Assembly: GCA_054661495.1 (NCBI GenBank)
Contig: BAAFSQ010000023.1
Location: 1 to 64,000 of the forward strand
Source: Zygophlyctis sp. KS116
Lineage: Eukaryota; Chytridiomycota
Direction of reading: 5' to 3'
Length of the DNA: 64,000 bases
The number at the start of each line of letters is the position of its first letter. Position 1 is the first letter of the stretch. The notes under the pieces are model-generated. The model worked only from the letters and a program-made list of their open reading frames with translations. It ran no database searches and was not told the origin of the DNA. Made by a program: the position numbers and the translations under genes. This document shows positions 22,146 to 33,228 of the stretch, one piece after another.

Positions 22146-24753
22146 TTATTTTTGCTTTTCTCTATTTGTGAGCTTAAGCGAGAAAAAAGATATCAAGTTC
22201 CATAAAATAGTTAAAAGTACAATATTTCTAAGATCAGTGCTTTGATTTGTCCAAGCGAATCCATTCCGGAAGTTTTGCGTCTCATTGTTCTTGACAAGAT
22301 TTTGCCAATAAATTTCAACGTCGCCGCCAAAAGCAGTGCCATTTACCTCCATTATCCTTACGTTAAGCTTAAATGACTTACCAGAAATATTCGATTCCCC
22401 AACGGGGAGCAGAAATATCCCAAAGAAAAGCAAATGAATTCAATGGTGCCTTCCTAACTTCTTTTAATTCAGGTAAAACTCCACTTAGGCAAAGTGACCA
22501 AAACAGTGCAAATCCCGTCCCAATTAATGGCGTTTTTGCAGGAGCGAAAATTATTGACAGAAAGTACCCCATTGCAAATGCATTAAAGTATAACAGTTCC
22601 ACTAGCAAAAGAAGATTCACAAATGGCCCCTTAAGCGGGTAAAAAAGGACTAAAGCTGCAGAAAAAGCACCGCCTGCGACTAGAACTCTTGGAAAATCAA
22701 CTAAAAACTTCCCAACATAGTATGGAATAGCAGACATTCCGGCAGCAGTATCTCTCCAGAACACAACTTTTTCTCGTCCAAAGGTACTTGATCCTGCGGC
22801 AATGCCTGCAAAAAAGACACCCAGACAAACAAACATGCCAGCCATCTTTATATTATCAGTTGGATTGTAACAAACCCAGCGGAGTGACCAAGTTTGGGTT
22901 TCACACACTTCACCGGGAAATTGTCCCAAGTAAGTGAAATTCTGAGTTGCAATACTGATAAATACTCCACAGCCAAAGTGAAGTAGCACATCGAAAATTA
23001 TAACCCTCGCATTCCTGAATACTTGCTTAGATGAACGTTTCATTAAGAGCCACAATTGACGATACATTGGAGTTGAATTGCGAACAGGGTCTGGAATACA
23101 AACTAAAGCCCGTCCAAGATGCAGTAAAAATTGTCCATAATCCATGAGCACATCCCACCAAAAATGAAAAGTACCCATGATGCTCGTCTTTAAAGTGATC
23201 AGAAAAGACAAATACCACGGCAGCTTCTTAACTGGAGGAGTTATAACCTCTTGAGCATTTTCTTGTGCGCGATTAATAAAAGAAATCGGCTTTCCAGTGG
23301 CTGTAAGTTCCCAATCTATAAATTAAAATATATTTGAAGTACAGTGAAACAAATCTGTTAGTTTAAAATAAGGATCAAGTGAGCTTTTCTTTCGGCCTGA
23401 TACAACATCCATGAAAAAATCAGATTCCGATTCATCTGGTGGGCATTCAAAGCCTATACCAGCAAAATATTGAGCCGCAAGTTCTCTTGGCCCCATATAT
23501 ACTACTTTTCCTCCTTTACCCAGGAGTAAAAAGTCATCAAATTCACGAAAAGTAGCTGGAGAAGGGGAATGAATTACCGCAGCAATAGTTAATCCTTGCT
23601 GTCTCGCAATTTCCCTCAATTTAGCGCATACATCAAACGAAGTTGATGAATCAAGACCTGATGTTGGCTCATCCAGGAAAAGGACTGATGGCTCAGCAAC
23701 AAGTTCCATTCCAATATTAACTCTTTTCCGCTGGCCTCCAGAAATTCCTCTTTCCTCTTCATTTCCTACGATTGAATCAATAACATGCGACATTCCAAGG
23801 AAAGAAATGATTTCCAACATTTTCATCTTGATTTTTGAGTAATTCCAATCAGCAGGAAGTCTCATACGAGCACTGTGCATCAGAATATCTCGAACTGTTA
23901 ATTCTCTTAACATAATATCATCTTGTGGGACATAACCAATCAATTTCTTATAGTTCAAAAGTTCATCTGGTTCCCCATTAATCAGAACAGTCCCTGTTGT
24001 GCGTTTGGTTTTCCCAGTTAGTAATGTAATAAATGTAGTTTTACCGGCTCCACTAGGCCCCATAATAGCAGTAGTTCTGCCACTTCTCAACATTCCACTT
24101 ACACCAGACATAATAGTCACTCCATTTGGTAACTTTAATGATAAGTTTTGAAATTCAATATCAAAAGTATTTGATAGTTTAGTTAAAGCCTGCTGATCTA
24201 TAAGAGAGGTAGAAGAGTGACTATTAATAGAATCAACTTCATACTTGTGTCTTAATCTTCGAATTCTATTAGAAGCATCCTTCCATTTAAAGAAAAATAC
24301 CGGAATCAGCAACAGAACTAACATAACGACGAATACAACCACTTTTGGAGCATCCTGAGTTCCTTCTGGGCAAATTGCCAGATAACTACATTTATAAGGC
24401 TTGATTGTTCCAATTGGACAATAAAAATTCCTTGGACATATTGCCATAGAGCTAGCATCCGAAGAACAATAGAAACCTGCCGGACAATATATTGGTTGGA
24501 ATGAATTTAGAGGACAGAAAAATCCTGGCCTACATTCGCTTTGCCTTTGAGGAGTTTGACAGAAAAATCCCTTTGGACAATCCCAAGTTGTAGAAGGATA
24601 ACCACAATCTATCCCTGAAGTTGTATTTTTAACAGTCCCATCAGTTGCATTGAAAGGACAAAGACTCTCTTTTAGAACGGGAGTGGTAGATTGAGCATTC
24701 AGAATACCAAGAGATAATAAGCTTCCGAATATATAAAAGATGAATTTGATCAT
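22146..24753 (-). CDS. ABCG (white/Adp1-type) half ABC transporter with Cys-rich N-terminus
   Basis: A signal sequence (MIKFIFYIFGSLLSLGI) precedes a Cys-rich luminal region with repeated CPxGFyC motifs and a first membrane span (VVVFVVMLVLLLIPVFFF). The nucleotide-binding domain has Walker A GPSGAGKTT, signature ISGGQRKR and Walker B VLFLDEPTSGLDS. The ABC2 membrane domain follows after an intron near 23320 and ends at 22146 after a second intron near 22380. The domain order and Cys-rich leader match the plant ABCG24/28 and fungal Adp1 group. Half transporters work as dimers; the substrate is unknown. The start lies 51 bp from the divergent YbaK-type gene. Confidence 0.93.
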
Positions 24754-24804
24754 GATCAGTCAACTTGTAAAAACAACAGTAGGCGGTAAAGTTAGTGACG
24801 CCAC

Positions 24805-25417
24805 ATGAGTTTTATCGCTGCATCTATTAGTCCTGAATGGCCTAGCAGCGTTATTAGAGTTGCTGATAGTCTGATTGATTCTAATGCAGTCATTTTAGTC
24901 GTTGATTCTGATTATTATGATTGGACTTATGAAAAACGCATGTAACTCTCCCATAACTTACCAAAAAAGGCTTGCTATAAATGCCCCGTCCATTGATCAC
25001 TTGTGTAAAACCGTCTTGTTTGAAAACACTAAGTGGTTATCGACTCTTGATGATGCATATGACGCAAGAAATTCAAAGTATTATTTTGTAATCGTACAGT
25101 ATACCGATAAAATACAATCTACAAAACTAAATAATTATATAAGATCGGAAATGGGAGGATCAGCTGTTTCTAGAAAACACTACAACCTCAGAGTAGCCTC
25201 TGAAGACAAAGCTTTGGAATTAACAGGATTTATTAAAAATGCAGTCTGTCCCATTGCAACTCATCAAAAAATACCTTTAATAATTACTGAAAATGTTTCT
25301 AAATTAGATCCACCAATTATATGTTTGGGAAGTGGACATCCAGATTATAAACTTTTAATACCATTTATAGAACTGGTTTCAATTACAAATGCCACGATAG
25401 CAGATCTATCTTACTGA
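24805..25417 (+). CDS. YbaK/EbsC-type aminoacyl-tRNA deacylase-like protein
   Basis: Exon 1 begins MSFIAASISPEWPSSVIRVAD at ATG 24805 and is joined by a 28-nt intron to exon 2, giving about 194 residues. Exon 2 shows the family pattern LCKTVLFEN, YYFVIVQYTDKI, LRVASEDKALELTGF and NAVCPIATHQKIPLI, with a glycine-rich LGSGHPDYKLL. YbaK-like domains hydrolyse mischarged tRNAs, usually Cys- or Ala-tRNA-Pro. The substrate here is not determined. The last seven coding bases overlap the end of the convergent NECAP gene. Confidence 0.8.
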
Positions 25418-26029
25418 AACTTTACCCAATCATCTTTTTTTGGAGGAGGAGCAATAGAAACTTTAGTTGGATAAAATAAAATTACAATTTTCCAGTTTTT
25501 GATCAGATTCTTTTTGTGATTTGTGAGTCTTTGAGTTGGTTCCAAGAGATAAACTTATCGTTTGTCCCTCTTTAAGAGAAAAATCAACTTTTGGACCATC
25601 TTCCTTGGGCATTTTTTGAACAGAATTAGATCTATTAAAATCCTGTAAAGCAATTTGAAAATCAAAAGCACTAGATCTTTCAGGAAACCCAATTCCTATA
25701 AATGCATGATTTCCTAGCATAAATGAATCTAAAATACCTGTATTTTGATCCACAACTTTTAATACAAAATATCTACTACTATCAGTCACTTGCTCTAATG
25801 TATTTGAATTTATATCAAACGGAGATGAAGCAAACAGACTTCCATCAGTCGCATCTTCTAATACTATTGTTGCATTAGAGTTATTTGCCAGAATACGTAG
25901 ACGCCCACTCCAAATATAGTTATTAACATCCCAATCAGAGGCTTTATATCCCTTGGCTGTCATTCTTGGAGGGATCTGATATACATAAACCTCCTTGTGA
26001 ATATACAAAACTCTGTCATAGTCTTCCAT
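25411..26029 (-). CDS. NECAP-like clathrin-adaptor-associated protein
   Basis: NECAP proteins bind the AP-2 adaptor during clathrin endocytosis. The PHear domain is complete: VYQIPPRMTAKGYKASDW, WSGRLRILANN, VTDSSRYFVLKV, FIGIGFPERSSAFDFQIALQD and FSLKEGQTISLSLG. A small last exon after a 25-nt intron encodes SIAPPPKKDDWVKFQ, ending with a WxxF motif as in animal NECAPs, where WVQF binds the AP-2 ear. The start is ATG 26029. The stop, 25411-25413, lies inside the coding end of the convergent YbaK-type gene. An ACGCGT box at 26039-26044 is just upstream. Confidence 0.92.
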
Positions 26030-26566
26030 TAGATTTAAACGCGTCAACGGGCGGTATCATGGGAAAATAAATTGGCATCATCGGCTTATGCAGTCTCTAA
26101 GGATTCTTGCCGACTTTTTTCGTAAACATGCTTTTCAATTGTATATTTAATCTGCATCCATATGACATTTTAATAAAATCAAAGTACGTTACTCAAAGAA
26201 TATATACTTTTTTATATATAATGGCAGCTATCCTATCAAAAAATACATATCCGAACATAATATCAAGTATATCAAAGAAAATATACTCTTTTAAGTCTTG
26301 AGATAATAGAAACGGAAGAAATTTAAGATTAGAGAGAATTCTTGTGCATTTTATAGCTGATGCAGAAATTATTAAAATATTCTTGTAAACCGCTGGTACT
26401 AGTGCAGAAAAGAATTGTTGGCCAGGGAGAGATAGGAATTTTTTCACAGTTGGAAATAAAGTGATTGATAATGGATGCGAGCAAGAAGTCAAAGGACCTT
26501 AGTTGATGAGTTATGATTGGCAAGACTACAAGACCTTAGTTCTAATAAGATATTTCTTTATTGCAA
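26030..26566. other. Intergenic stretch, no supported gene
   Basis: About 540 bp, long for this genome. It is AT-rich with only short, unconvincing frames on both strands. The decamer GACCTTAGTT occurs twice, at about 26495 and 26530. No tRNA, snRNA or 5S sequence was recognised. Confidence 0.5.
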
Positions 26567-27841
26567 CTACAAAGGAGTAACTTTTTTCGATAGTTTCATC
26601 TGGTTTTCTTTGCCAGAAACGGGAAACATGTTCTTATCGAGTGACTCCCCAAGAACACTTGCACCTGAGCCGAGAAGCTTAACTGGAGTACACTGTTTTG
26701 CAATATAAAGCACAGCAAGCTTTTTTGGCGATGCGCGGAAGACTAGTGCCATATCCATGGGACATTTTGCAATCGGCACCCCAAGAAACAGAACTGGTAA
26801 ATGCAATTGTTGTTCCGCAAACCCTAAATCAAACGGGCTATCGGTTCCTTTGATGGCCCAGCTAGAAATGAACGCGAGTGGACATTTGCTGAAAAATCCA
26901 GGTAGTGGTCTAGTGGTACCGACAAATGAGCCCTGGTCGTTCGGGTTGAGTGACATGCGTACATTTTCGGGAGTTTTATAGCCGCCTTTATCGTAGAGGA
27001 CAATTTCCTCGTAGTTCCCTGCATCGTTGTTGTTCAAAATTGAACAACGCGGTCGATAATTGATTGTCATCATGCCCAGACGAACAGGGGCACATGCATT
27101 CATGTAGTGAGAAGTCAATATATCGTTGGTGGAGATGAATCCAGTAGTACATATTTTCTTTGCTTCTTGTACTTTGGCTTCGTCAACATAGTACGCTATT
27201 GCTGTAGAAGAAGGTTTTCGGAACATACCCATCAAATATGCTTTAAGAAAAGTTAAACTTGATCCAAACTTCAAAATTGGGGGGCTAATCAAAGTCGGTA
27301 ACAGCTGCTGATACTCCATTTTACGTTGTGGATTCAAGGCTCGTACGTTCACAGAAGCTGAATCAGTGAGCATATTGAGAATTTCGTAATACGTGTAGCC
27401 ATCAGCGATTGCATGTGATAATGAAAAAAGAACAACGAATTGAGATTGCTGTTCGGTTGGTGCAACGACTAATCTGCAAACAGGAGCGCCAGCTTTCAGT
27501 AACTTGTGACCATTCAGATTACCATTCCCACCAAGACTATAAGGAGAGCAGGTTTTGATGAGAATTTCATACTCCGTTTTAGGGCTGATTGCAATTGGAG
27601 TAGTAATGACGCTCAGCACATCGTTGAGCTGTGTTTCAGTAGAATAAACCAATTTCTGTTCATTTCCGGACATAACAAGTTTTCCGCCCAACCAGGGGTT
27701 CGCCTGCAAGACATGTTTAAATCTACTCTGAAAATGTGTTTCTGCTAAAGAGATGCTCCCCCCAAAGAATGTTGCGGTACAAATCGCAGGATGATTAAAG
27801 TAAATTGAAAGTTCTCGTTTTAAAAGGGCTTCAGTAGGCAT
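26567..27841 (-). CDS. Intronless HxxxDG acyltransferase (BAHD/condensation-like fold)
   Basis: A single exon codes for 424 residues from ATG 27839-27841. It has the catalytic HxxxDG motif in SLSHAIADGYTYYEIL and a DLGFAEQQ segment in the place of the DFGWG-type structural motif of CoA-dependent acyltransferases. The family moves acyl groups from CoA or carrier proteins to alcohols or amines; neither donor nor acceptor can be told. It has no predicted signal peptide. It is one of few long genes here with no intron, and it is visibly richer in G and C than its neighbours. Both fit recent arrival by horizontal transfer, but this is not proven. Confidence 0.75.
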   Translation of the reverse strand: MPTEALLKRELSIYFNHPAICTATFFGGSISLAETHFQSRFKHVLQANPWLGGKLVMSGNEQKLVYSTETQLNDVLSVITTPIAISPKTEYEILIKTCSPYSLGGNGNLNGHKLLKAGAPVCRLVVAPTEQQSQFVVLFSLSHAIADGYTYYEILNMLTDSASVNVRALNPQRKMEYQQLLPTLISPPILKFGSSLTFLKAYLMGMFRKPSSTAIAYYVDEAKVQEAKKICTTGFISTNDILTSHYMNACAPVRLGMMTINYRPRCSILNNNDAGNYEEIVLYDKGGYKTPENVRMSLNPNDQGSFVGTTRPLPGFFSKCPLAFISSWAIKGTDSPFDLGFAEQQLHLPVLFLGVPIAKCPMDMALVFRASPKKLAVLYIAKQCTPVKLLGSGASVLGESLDKNMFPVSGKENQMKLSKKVTPL

Positions 27842-28009
27842 TGGTAAAGTGTTTTTTTGTTTACTCTATAAACAAAAAAACTTTTCGCAATTAATGTACG
27901 CTGGAGAAGATGGTTGGCCAGTGATTAACTGTTAGAGATGAAAAAGATTGCAGATCAAAGTTGCAGATCCCAAAATTTGTACACAAAATTTTCTTTTTTT
28001 CAGTAAGAA

Positions 28010-28621
28010 ATGTTCACTATTGACCGATCTTTTTCCTTTTATGCAATCTACTTCTTCATACTTTTTGTATTTCTCTCTTAGCTAATGCATTATAGATTTC
28101 TAATTGTGTGTTTTTAGGTGGTCTTGATTCTAGTTCCAAGAGAGGATCTGATTGTTATCTTTACATTCGGGGATTTGAAATTAATGGTCCAGCAACATAT
28201 TTTACAAATTCATCTGCTTGTGGAGGAACAATTGCAATCGCTGCAATAAGTCTTGTTATCGGAATGATTATTCCTCTTTGGATTGTTAGATATAAGGCTA
28301 AAAGTCAAGTAATTCCAACCAAAGTTGTCTTTTACTGTGCATGCATATCATCTGCAATGGCATTTATGGTACTAGTTGTTGCATCAATTGTTTCGGCTGG
28401 AATAAAGGCAACTTGTTATGAATTTAGTAGATTTGGAAGACCTGATTGTGGTTTTGTATACGACACTTATCTAGGAGTTAATTTTAATACCTTGAAAGCT
28501 GCTGCGGGAGGTAAGATTTAAAATATTAAAGTTAGCTGGATGGTTTGTTTTCTTTTGTTGGGCTATTTTTGCTGCTTTTGAATGGTACTCTTACAAGAAT
28601 GAAGCTCAAAGATGGTGGTAG
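28010..28621 (+). CDS. Four-span membrane protein, unknown function
   Basis: Exon 1 (MFTIDRSFSFYAIYFFILF) is joined in frame by a 29-nt intron to a second exon with spans TIAIAAISLVIGMIIPLWIV and VVFYCACISSAMAFMVLVVASIV. After a third intron comes a fourth span (WFVFFCWAIFAAFEW) ending QRWW. The first extracytoplasmic loop has two Cys (SDCY, SSACGG), as does the second (ATCYEF, PDCGF). The layout of four spans with paired loop cysteines resembles tetraspan or MARVEL-like proteins of fungi, but no family is firmly recognised. Confidence 0.65.
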
Positions 28622-28663
28622 AAATACAGATTTTAAATTTTATATACAATTTTAGAATTTTTC

Positions 28664-29854
28664 ATGTCCAAGATTAGAGATCGCACAGAGAATGAGTCTG
28701 TTCCTAGAGTATTTTTCAATATTTAACAGATAGAAGAAATGCAAACTCTCTCATCGGCCAATCTATTATATAAAGGACAATTTGAGATTTGTGGAGCCTT
28801 ATGATTTTACTTTTGAGTCTTTTGCAAAGGGGAGATGGATTGGGAAAAGCATTTATGATGTATTTATTACAGAATTCAGGGACAGATCCAATGCATACTA
28901 TGCTCTAGCAATTGATTCTGGTAAAATTAAAGTCAATGGGAAAGTTGTCACTAGAGATTATATTATACAAAATGGGGATGTTTTATCACATTCTGTTCAT
29001 CGGCATGAGCCACCAGTACTGGTAATCAAATTAAAGTAATTTATAGAATCAACCGATAAAGATCATTAAAGAGGATGCCAATTTATTAATTGTTGATAAG
29101 CCACCTTCTCTTCCAGTTCATCCAACTGGACGATATACTCATAATACTCTAGTAAATATTCTTAAATATGAATTTGGATATGATAATCTACATCCGATTA
29201 ATCGAATTGATCGTTTAACTTCTGGAATCGTGCTTTTAGCATTAGATAAACAAACTGCAATTTCAAAATGTGAAGAAATGGCAAGTAGGAATATATCAAA
29301 GACTTATATTTGTAAAGTCATTGGTGATTTCCCAGAGTATGTTTTTTTATTTTCAAAGATTTAGTCTAGAGATTAAATGTGATGAACCTCTTGCTATATT
29401 TGCTCATAAACTTGGAATCAATCATGTTTCGAAAAATGGTAAAGAATCATGCACAATATTTAAGAAAATTTCCTTTGATGGTTCAAATAGTTTAGTTGAA
29501 GCCAGACCTTTAACTGGTAGAACTCATCAAATTAGAGTTCATTTACAATACTTGGGGTATCCTATAGCAAATGATCCACTTTATGGTTGTAAAGATATTT
29601 GGGGTGAAGATTTGGGAAAAGGAAATCTTGATACAAAAACTCTAGAAAGGATTACTAGTCTACTTGCATTAAAATTACAGACTGATCCAAAAGATGATCA
29701 AGAAAGTGAGTCTGATGTTGCATTATGTTATGATTGTTCAAATCCAAGATCTGATCCAAATCAATCTGAATTATTTATTTGGCTTCATTCTCTTAAATAT
29801 GAAGGATCGGACTGGAGTTATTTGTCGCAACTTCCACATTGGGGAAAATCTTGA
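28664..29854 (+). CDS. PUS9/RPUSD2-type tRNA pseudouridine synthase
   Basis: The enzyme converts a uridine (position 32 in yeast PUS8/PUS9 substrates) to pseudouridine. The N-terminal [27 protein letters not shown] block and the S4-like [10 protein letters not shown] segment match the RPUSD2 group. The catalytic Asp is in NRIDRLTSG, followed by [29 protein letters not shown]. The C-terminal [25 protein letters not shown] block is also typical. There is no RIB2-like deaminase domain. Introns of about 25-30 nt lie at about 28706, 29021 and 29338. The stop (29852-29854) is only 4 nt from the ATG of the next gene. Confidence 0.92.
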
Positions 29855-29858
29855 CGTG

Positions 29859-30628
29859 ATGTCGTCAAACTCTTTAGATATTCAACAGCCCGGATCCATA
29901 TTTAGTTTAGTATGGTCGACATTCGAAAATAAAGTAAGAAATTTAAAAGCTAATTCAGGAAACTGAGAATTTGTATTATATCGTGTCTGAATTGAGTTTA
30001 TCGCAGTTGCGGTCTCTACTTATTTGAAGAGTTGGAAAGCTCAACAGAGGCATTAGACAAAGGCTCAAGCACATTTGCTCTATGCCTTGATTTTAAGTAT
30101 CAGCTAATCAATTGTCTACTTCGTTGCTGGCCTCTAGAAAAACGATCAGAAATGTTAAATATATTTCATCCAATGGAATGCATTTGTATTTTACTTAAAT
30201 TCATGCAAGATCTGATTATTAACAGTGCATATGTTCTTTCAGAGGATTTTCAAGCAATCAGGGCTCTAATTCATAATGATTTTTTTACAGTCTATCAGGT
30301 CTATTCTTATGTAATTCTTTGGATGCATTACAAAGTTGATGATCCATACCTCTCTGATAAAAAAGACTATGACACATTTTTTAGCTCTTATACAAAAGAT
30401 GAACGGTATTTTTTGTATTTTAATATCAGGAACAAAGTAATGGGTAGAATAGCTAGTGATTTGTTGGACTATTTGCTCGAAAATATAGATAAAATCGACA
30501 AACCGTGTAAATTACCACATATGGAGGTTCTGATTCCTCTTTTAAGTGATACTCACCTGATTAGATTTTGGAAATTCTTTAGTCTGCTTGATGCACCAAA
30601 AGGTGATTTTTTACGTTCTAAACTGTAG
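29859..30628 (+). CDS. Hypothetical protein, alpha-helical, unknown family
   Basis: The model starts at ATG 29859 (MSSNSLDIQQPGSIFSLVW), four bases after the preceding stop. Two short introns (about 25 nt from 29935, and 24 nt ending before TTTATCGCAG) join it to a long exon rich in Leu, Phe and Tyr. That exon contains FTVYQVYSYVILWMHYKVDDPYL and a DERYFLYFNIRNKVMGRI stretch. It ends at TAG 30626-30628, unless another short intron extends it. No signal peptide is visible and no known domain is recognised. The intron structure and sustained frame support a real gene. Confidence 0.6.
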
Positions 30629-30782
30629 AAATTTATAAAGCTTCTTAATCCGATTCAAAAAGAACAATTATTACAAAGAAATTGTAGATTTGAGAAATAC
30701 ATAGAAACGCTCGGAATAGAATAAATATATAAAAGAAAAAGTAATTCGTTTACTTTGTCCCAATTGATAAAATGAAAGGTTT

Positions 30783-30855
30783 TGGAGAAGGCCGGCATTG
30801 ATCCGGCTACCCCTTGAATGCGAATCAAGTGCTCTACCATTTGAGCTACATCCCC
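30783..30855 (-). tRNA. tRNA-Ala (anticodon CGC)
   Basis: Read on the minus strand, GGGGATG pairs with CTTCTCC, including the G3-U70 wobble that marks alanine tRNAs. The D arm is GCTC/GAGC, the anticodon stem CTTGA/TCAAG surrounds loop TTCGCAT, and the T stem is GCCGG/CCGGC. Two oddities are a T6-T67 mismatch in the acceptor stem and a T loop ATCAATG with A instead of T at position 54. TTTT lies about 12 nt downstream. Confidence 0.85.
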
Positions 30856-30973
30856 ACCACGTCTTGGAAAAATTTGTGTTATTTATATACTGTTATGTTT
30901 TACAAGTATATTTTCACCTCTTTCTCAGAACATTTGTGGATGGATATAAGTCAATTTAAAAACAAGATTAAAA

Positions 30974-33181
30974 TCATTTCTTACATTTTCCAGTTAAAAT
31001 AATCTTTTCGGACTGCCCCATATCTCCCTTGATCACCAAAAAGCCATTAAATGAGCCGGTCTGAATTGGCGTGAATGCGACCGGAAATTCAATGTAGGAT
31101 TTACCATCAATGCATAATTCATCGGCTGGTATTGCAAATGGCCCAGATATATATAGTTTGAATTTGGAAGGTTTCGCACGATTATTGCATACATAAATAT
31201 TTAAAGATGGATTTGTTCGTAGTCGTACATCACCAAAGTTAAGAGTTTGCTTGGATGATTGTTTCAGTGGCAAGATTCGTTTTTGAGGTTCGGTCTGTAT
31301 AAGACGTGTCTTAGACTTGGCTTGATTAGGAGTTTGATGTAAATATTCACCATTGGGCAAAGAGCATCGTGGTCTTGAATTATTTCGTGCTTCTGAATGA
31401 GGATTGAGAGATTCACCCTTTAATTCTAATACTATTATATGGTTTTGTACTCTTAAATGATATGTTTGAGTATGAATACCAGCAATCAATGGGAAAAAAG
31501 AAATAGAGAGTATTATATCGGAGCCTGAAAGAACTTTTCCTTTGCTTTGGATAAACCTAAAGATAATATCATCAACAGTATGCTTGTTTTGTGATTCAAT
31601 ATCCACATAGGGATTTCCAACCGATTTTACGGTCCAAATTGCATCCTTGGCTGTTGGATTATTGATAGATATTGAGATTCTAGATTCATGGCGATATTCT
31701 ACCGCAGGGAAAATAATGTCCATTCTATTGCTTTCCATACTTATTAATGACAGGTTTTGAGCACTAGATTTGTCAAGATCTTGATTATAAAGGTCCCCAA
31801 TTTTATCTTCTACATTTGTTTTGGCTTTAAAAGAGTCATCAATACTACCAACGGCGTTTTTTTCAATTGTATCAATCGATTCTTGATAAATACGTGAAGA
31901 CGGTGATGAATACAAAGGAGGTCGAACTAATCTTGATCCCCTTGGGGTTTGAAGCTAGAAGTGAGACTTTACAAAAACTTTACTAATTTGTTTGAATCAG
32001 TTGGTGTGGCATCAATTGGATCAAGTAAACAACCGGCTGCATCTGTTTTAGGAGTATACCACAAAGGTCTTTCAATGCCTATTTTATTATTTCCCAGCTG
32101 ACCCATTTTCCCACTTTTTTGACTAAAGAACTGACCAGGAGACATAAATTTGTCTACTGGCGGAATAGAACGTGGAGTAGATGGAATATCAACTATTTCG
32201 AGAGCTTTAATTTCTCCCAAATCATGTCCTAATATTCCAGATTTACAATCCTCATTAGAAATCTGACTAAATATTTCTGAAATATCATCTATGACAATTA
32301 TTTTAATAAAAAAAACCTGCAGAACAAAAGTCTTCATTTAAAAGATCTAAGACTGGCAAATTTTGAGAATCATTCAGAGTCATATCCATCTCTAGAATTA
32401 TTTATATCAATTTTACATACCAGCTTTTAGATTTTTAAAATCATCTATAATGCTTGATTTTAACTCTTGAGCACTAAAATTACTCTCTTCAAAGATTGAT
32501 CGCCTAGTTTTTTCCTTTCCTTCCTGCGATATTAACTCGGCTGAAGGTTTAGAGAATGGACTATTGATTACAAATCCATGTTCTGCAGATTGATTATCCT
32601 CCAGAAATGGATCATTTTCGATCAAATTAGAAAGTCTATTTTCTCCTATCTCTAATTTAGAAACTTGTGTGACAAAGGGGTCTAATTCCAATAAACCGGA
32701 ACCATTTTGAACGTCATCAATAACTCCATTTTTTGCATCGGACTGATCTTGTTCTATCGTGTTGTATTCCTTTTCTGCACCGTCTATATCATCTATACCT
32801 TTTAAATCCTTCTCTTCATTGAGTTCTAGCGATTCTCCCAAATAAGACGGATAGTTTGTAATAGATAAATCATTGTCCAGATCACACATATACGAATCTA
32901 TGTGTTTATAAATTTCATTACTGAAATCTACAGTTAAAATAGTTTACATACCAATGGCTGAAACAGTCGTACTTGTCCTTGCGCTTATTGTTTTTTCCAT
33001 GACAGACTCTGCAAAAGTGACTATCATGAGACGTTGCGAGCGAACCTTTTCTTTTATCGTTTAACTGCGTTTCTCTTCCTTCTACGGTCTCTACTGCGTT
33101 AAGCTTTGCTTGACTAAAAGAGTCTTCCAAGTTGTCACTGAGAAGTGCATCAATGTGACCGAGGAGATTTCCTAGCATCAT
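30974..33181 (-). CDS. SPD-2/CEP192-like centrosome protein
   Basis: The long N-terminal part is acidic and low in complexity (from MMLGNLLGHIDALLSDNLEDSF at 33181, with IPSTPRSIPPVDKFMSPGQF further on). The last exon holds two immunoglobulin-like ASH-type beta domains, recognisable from VEYRHESRISISINNPTAKD, LSISFFPLIAGIHT, LNFGDVRLRTNPSLNIYV and IEFPVAFTPIQTGSFNG. In animals CEP192/SPD-2 recruits Polo and Aurora A kinases to centrioles, so a basal-body role fits with IFT81 in the same window. Introns of 25-30 nt include a 29-nt one near 31960. The assignment rests on the ASH domains and overall layout; another ASH-domain protein is possible. Confidence 0.6.
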
Positions 33182-33228
33182 TTAAGGAAATTGGAAATTA
33201 TGGATTTCTCCGCAAAAAAATTCAACAA

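Noticed and set aside
26495-26540. GACCTTAGTT direct repeat as a mobile-element target duplication
   Set aside because: Only 10 bp, and no element lies between the copies.
30613-30720. Extra C-terminal exon for the unknown gene at 29859
   Set aside because: Possible introns of 14-26 nt give different frames with no support, so the model ends at the first in-frame TAG.
31930-31975. An 18-nt intron in the SPD-2/CEP192-like gene
   Set aside because: The apparent 18-nt GT-AG segment is better explained by an overlapping 29-nt intron that gives the right frame.
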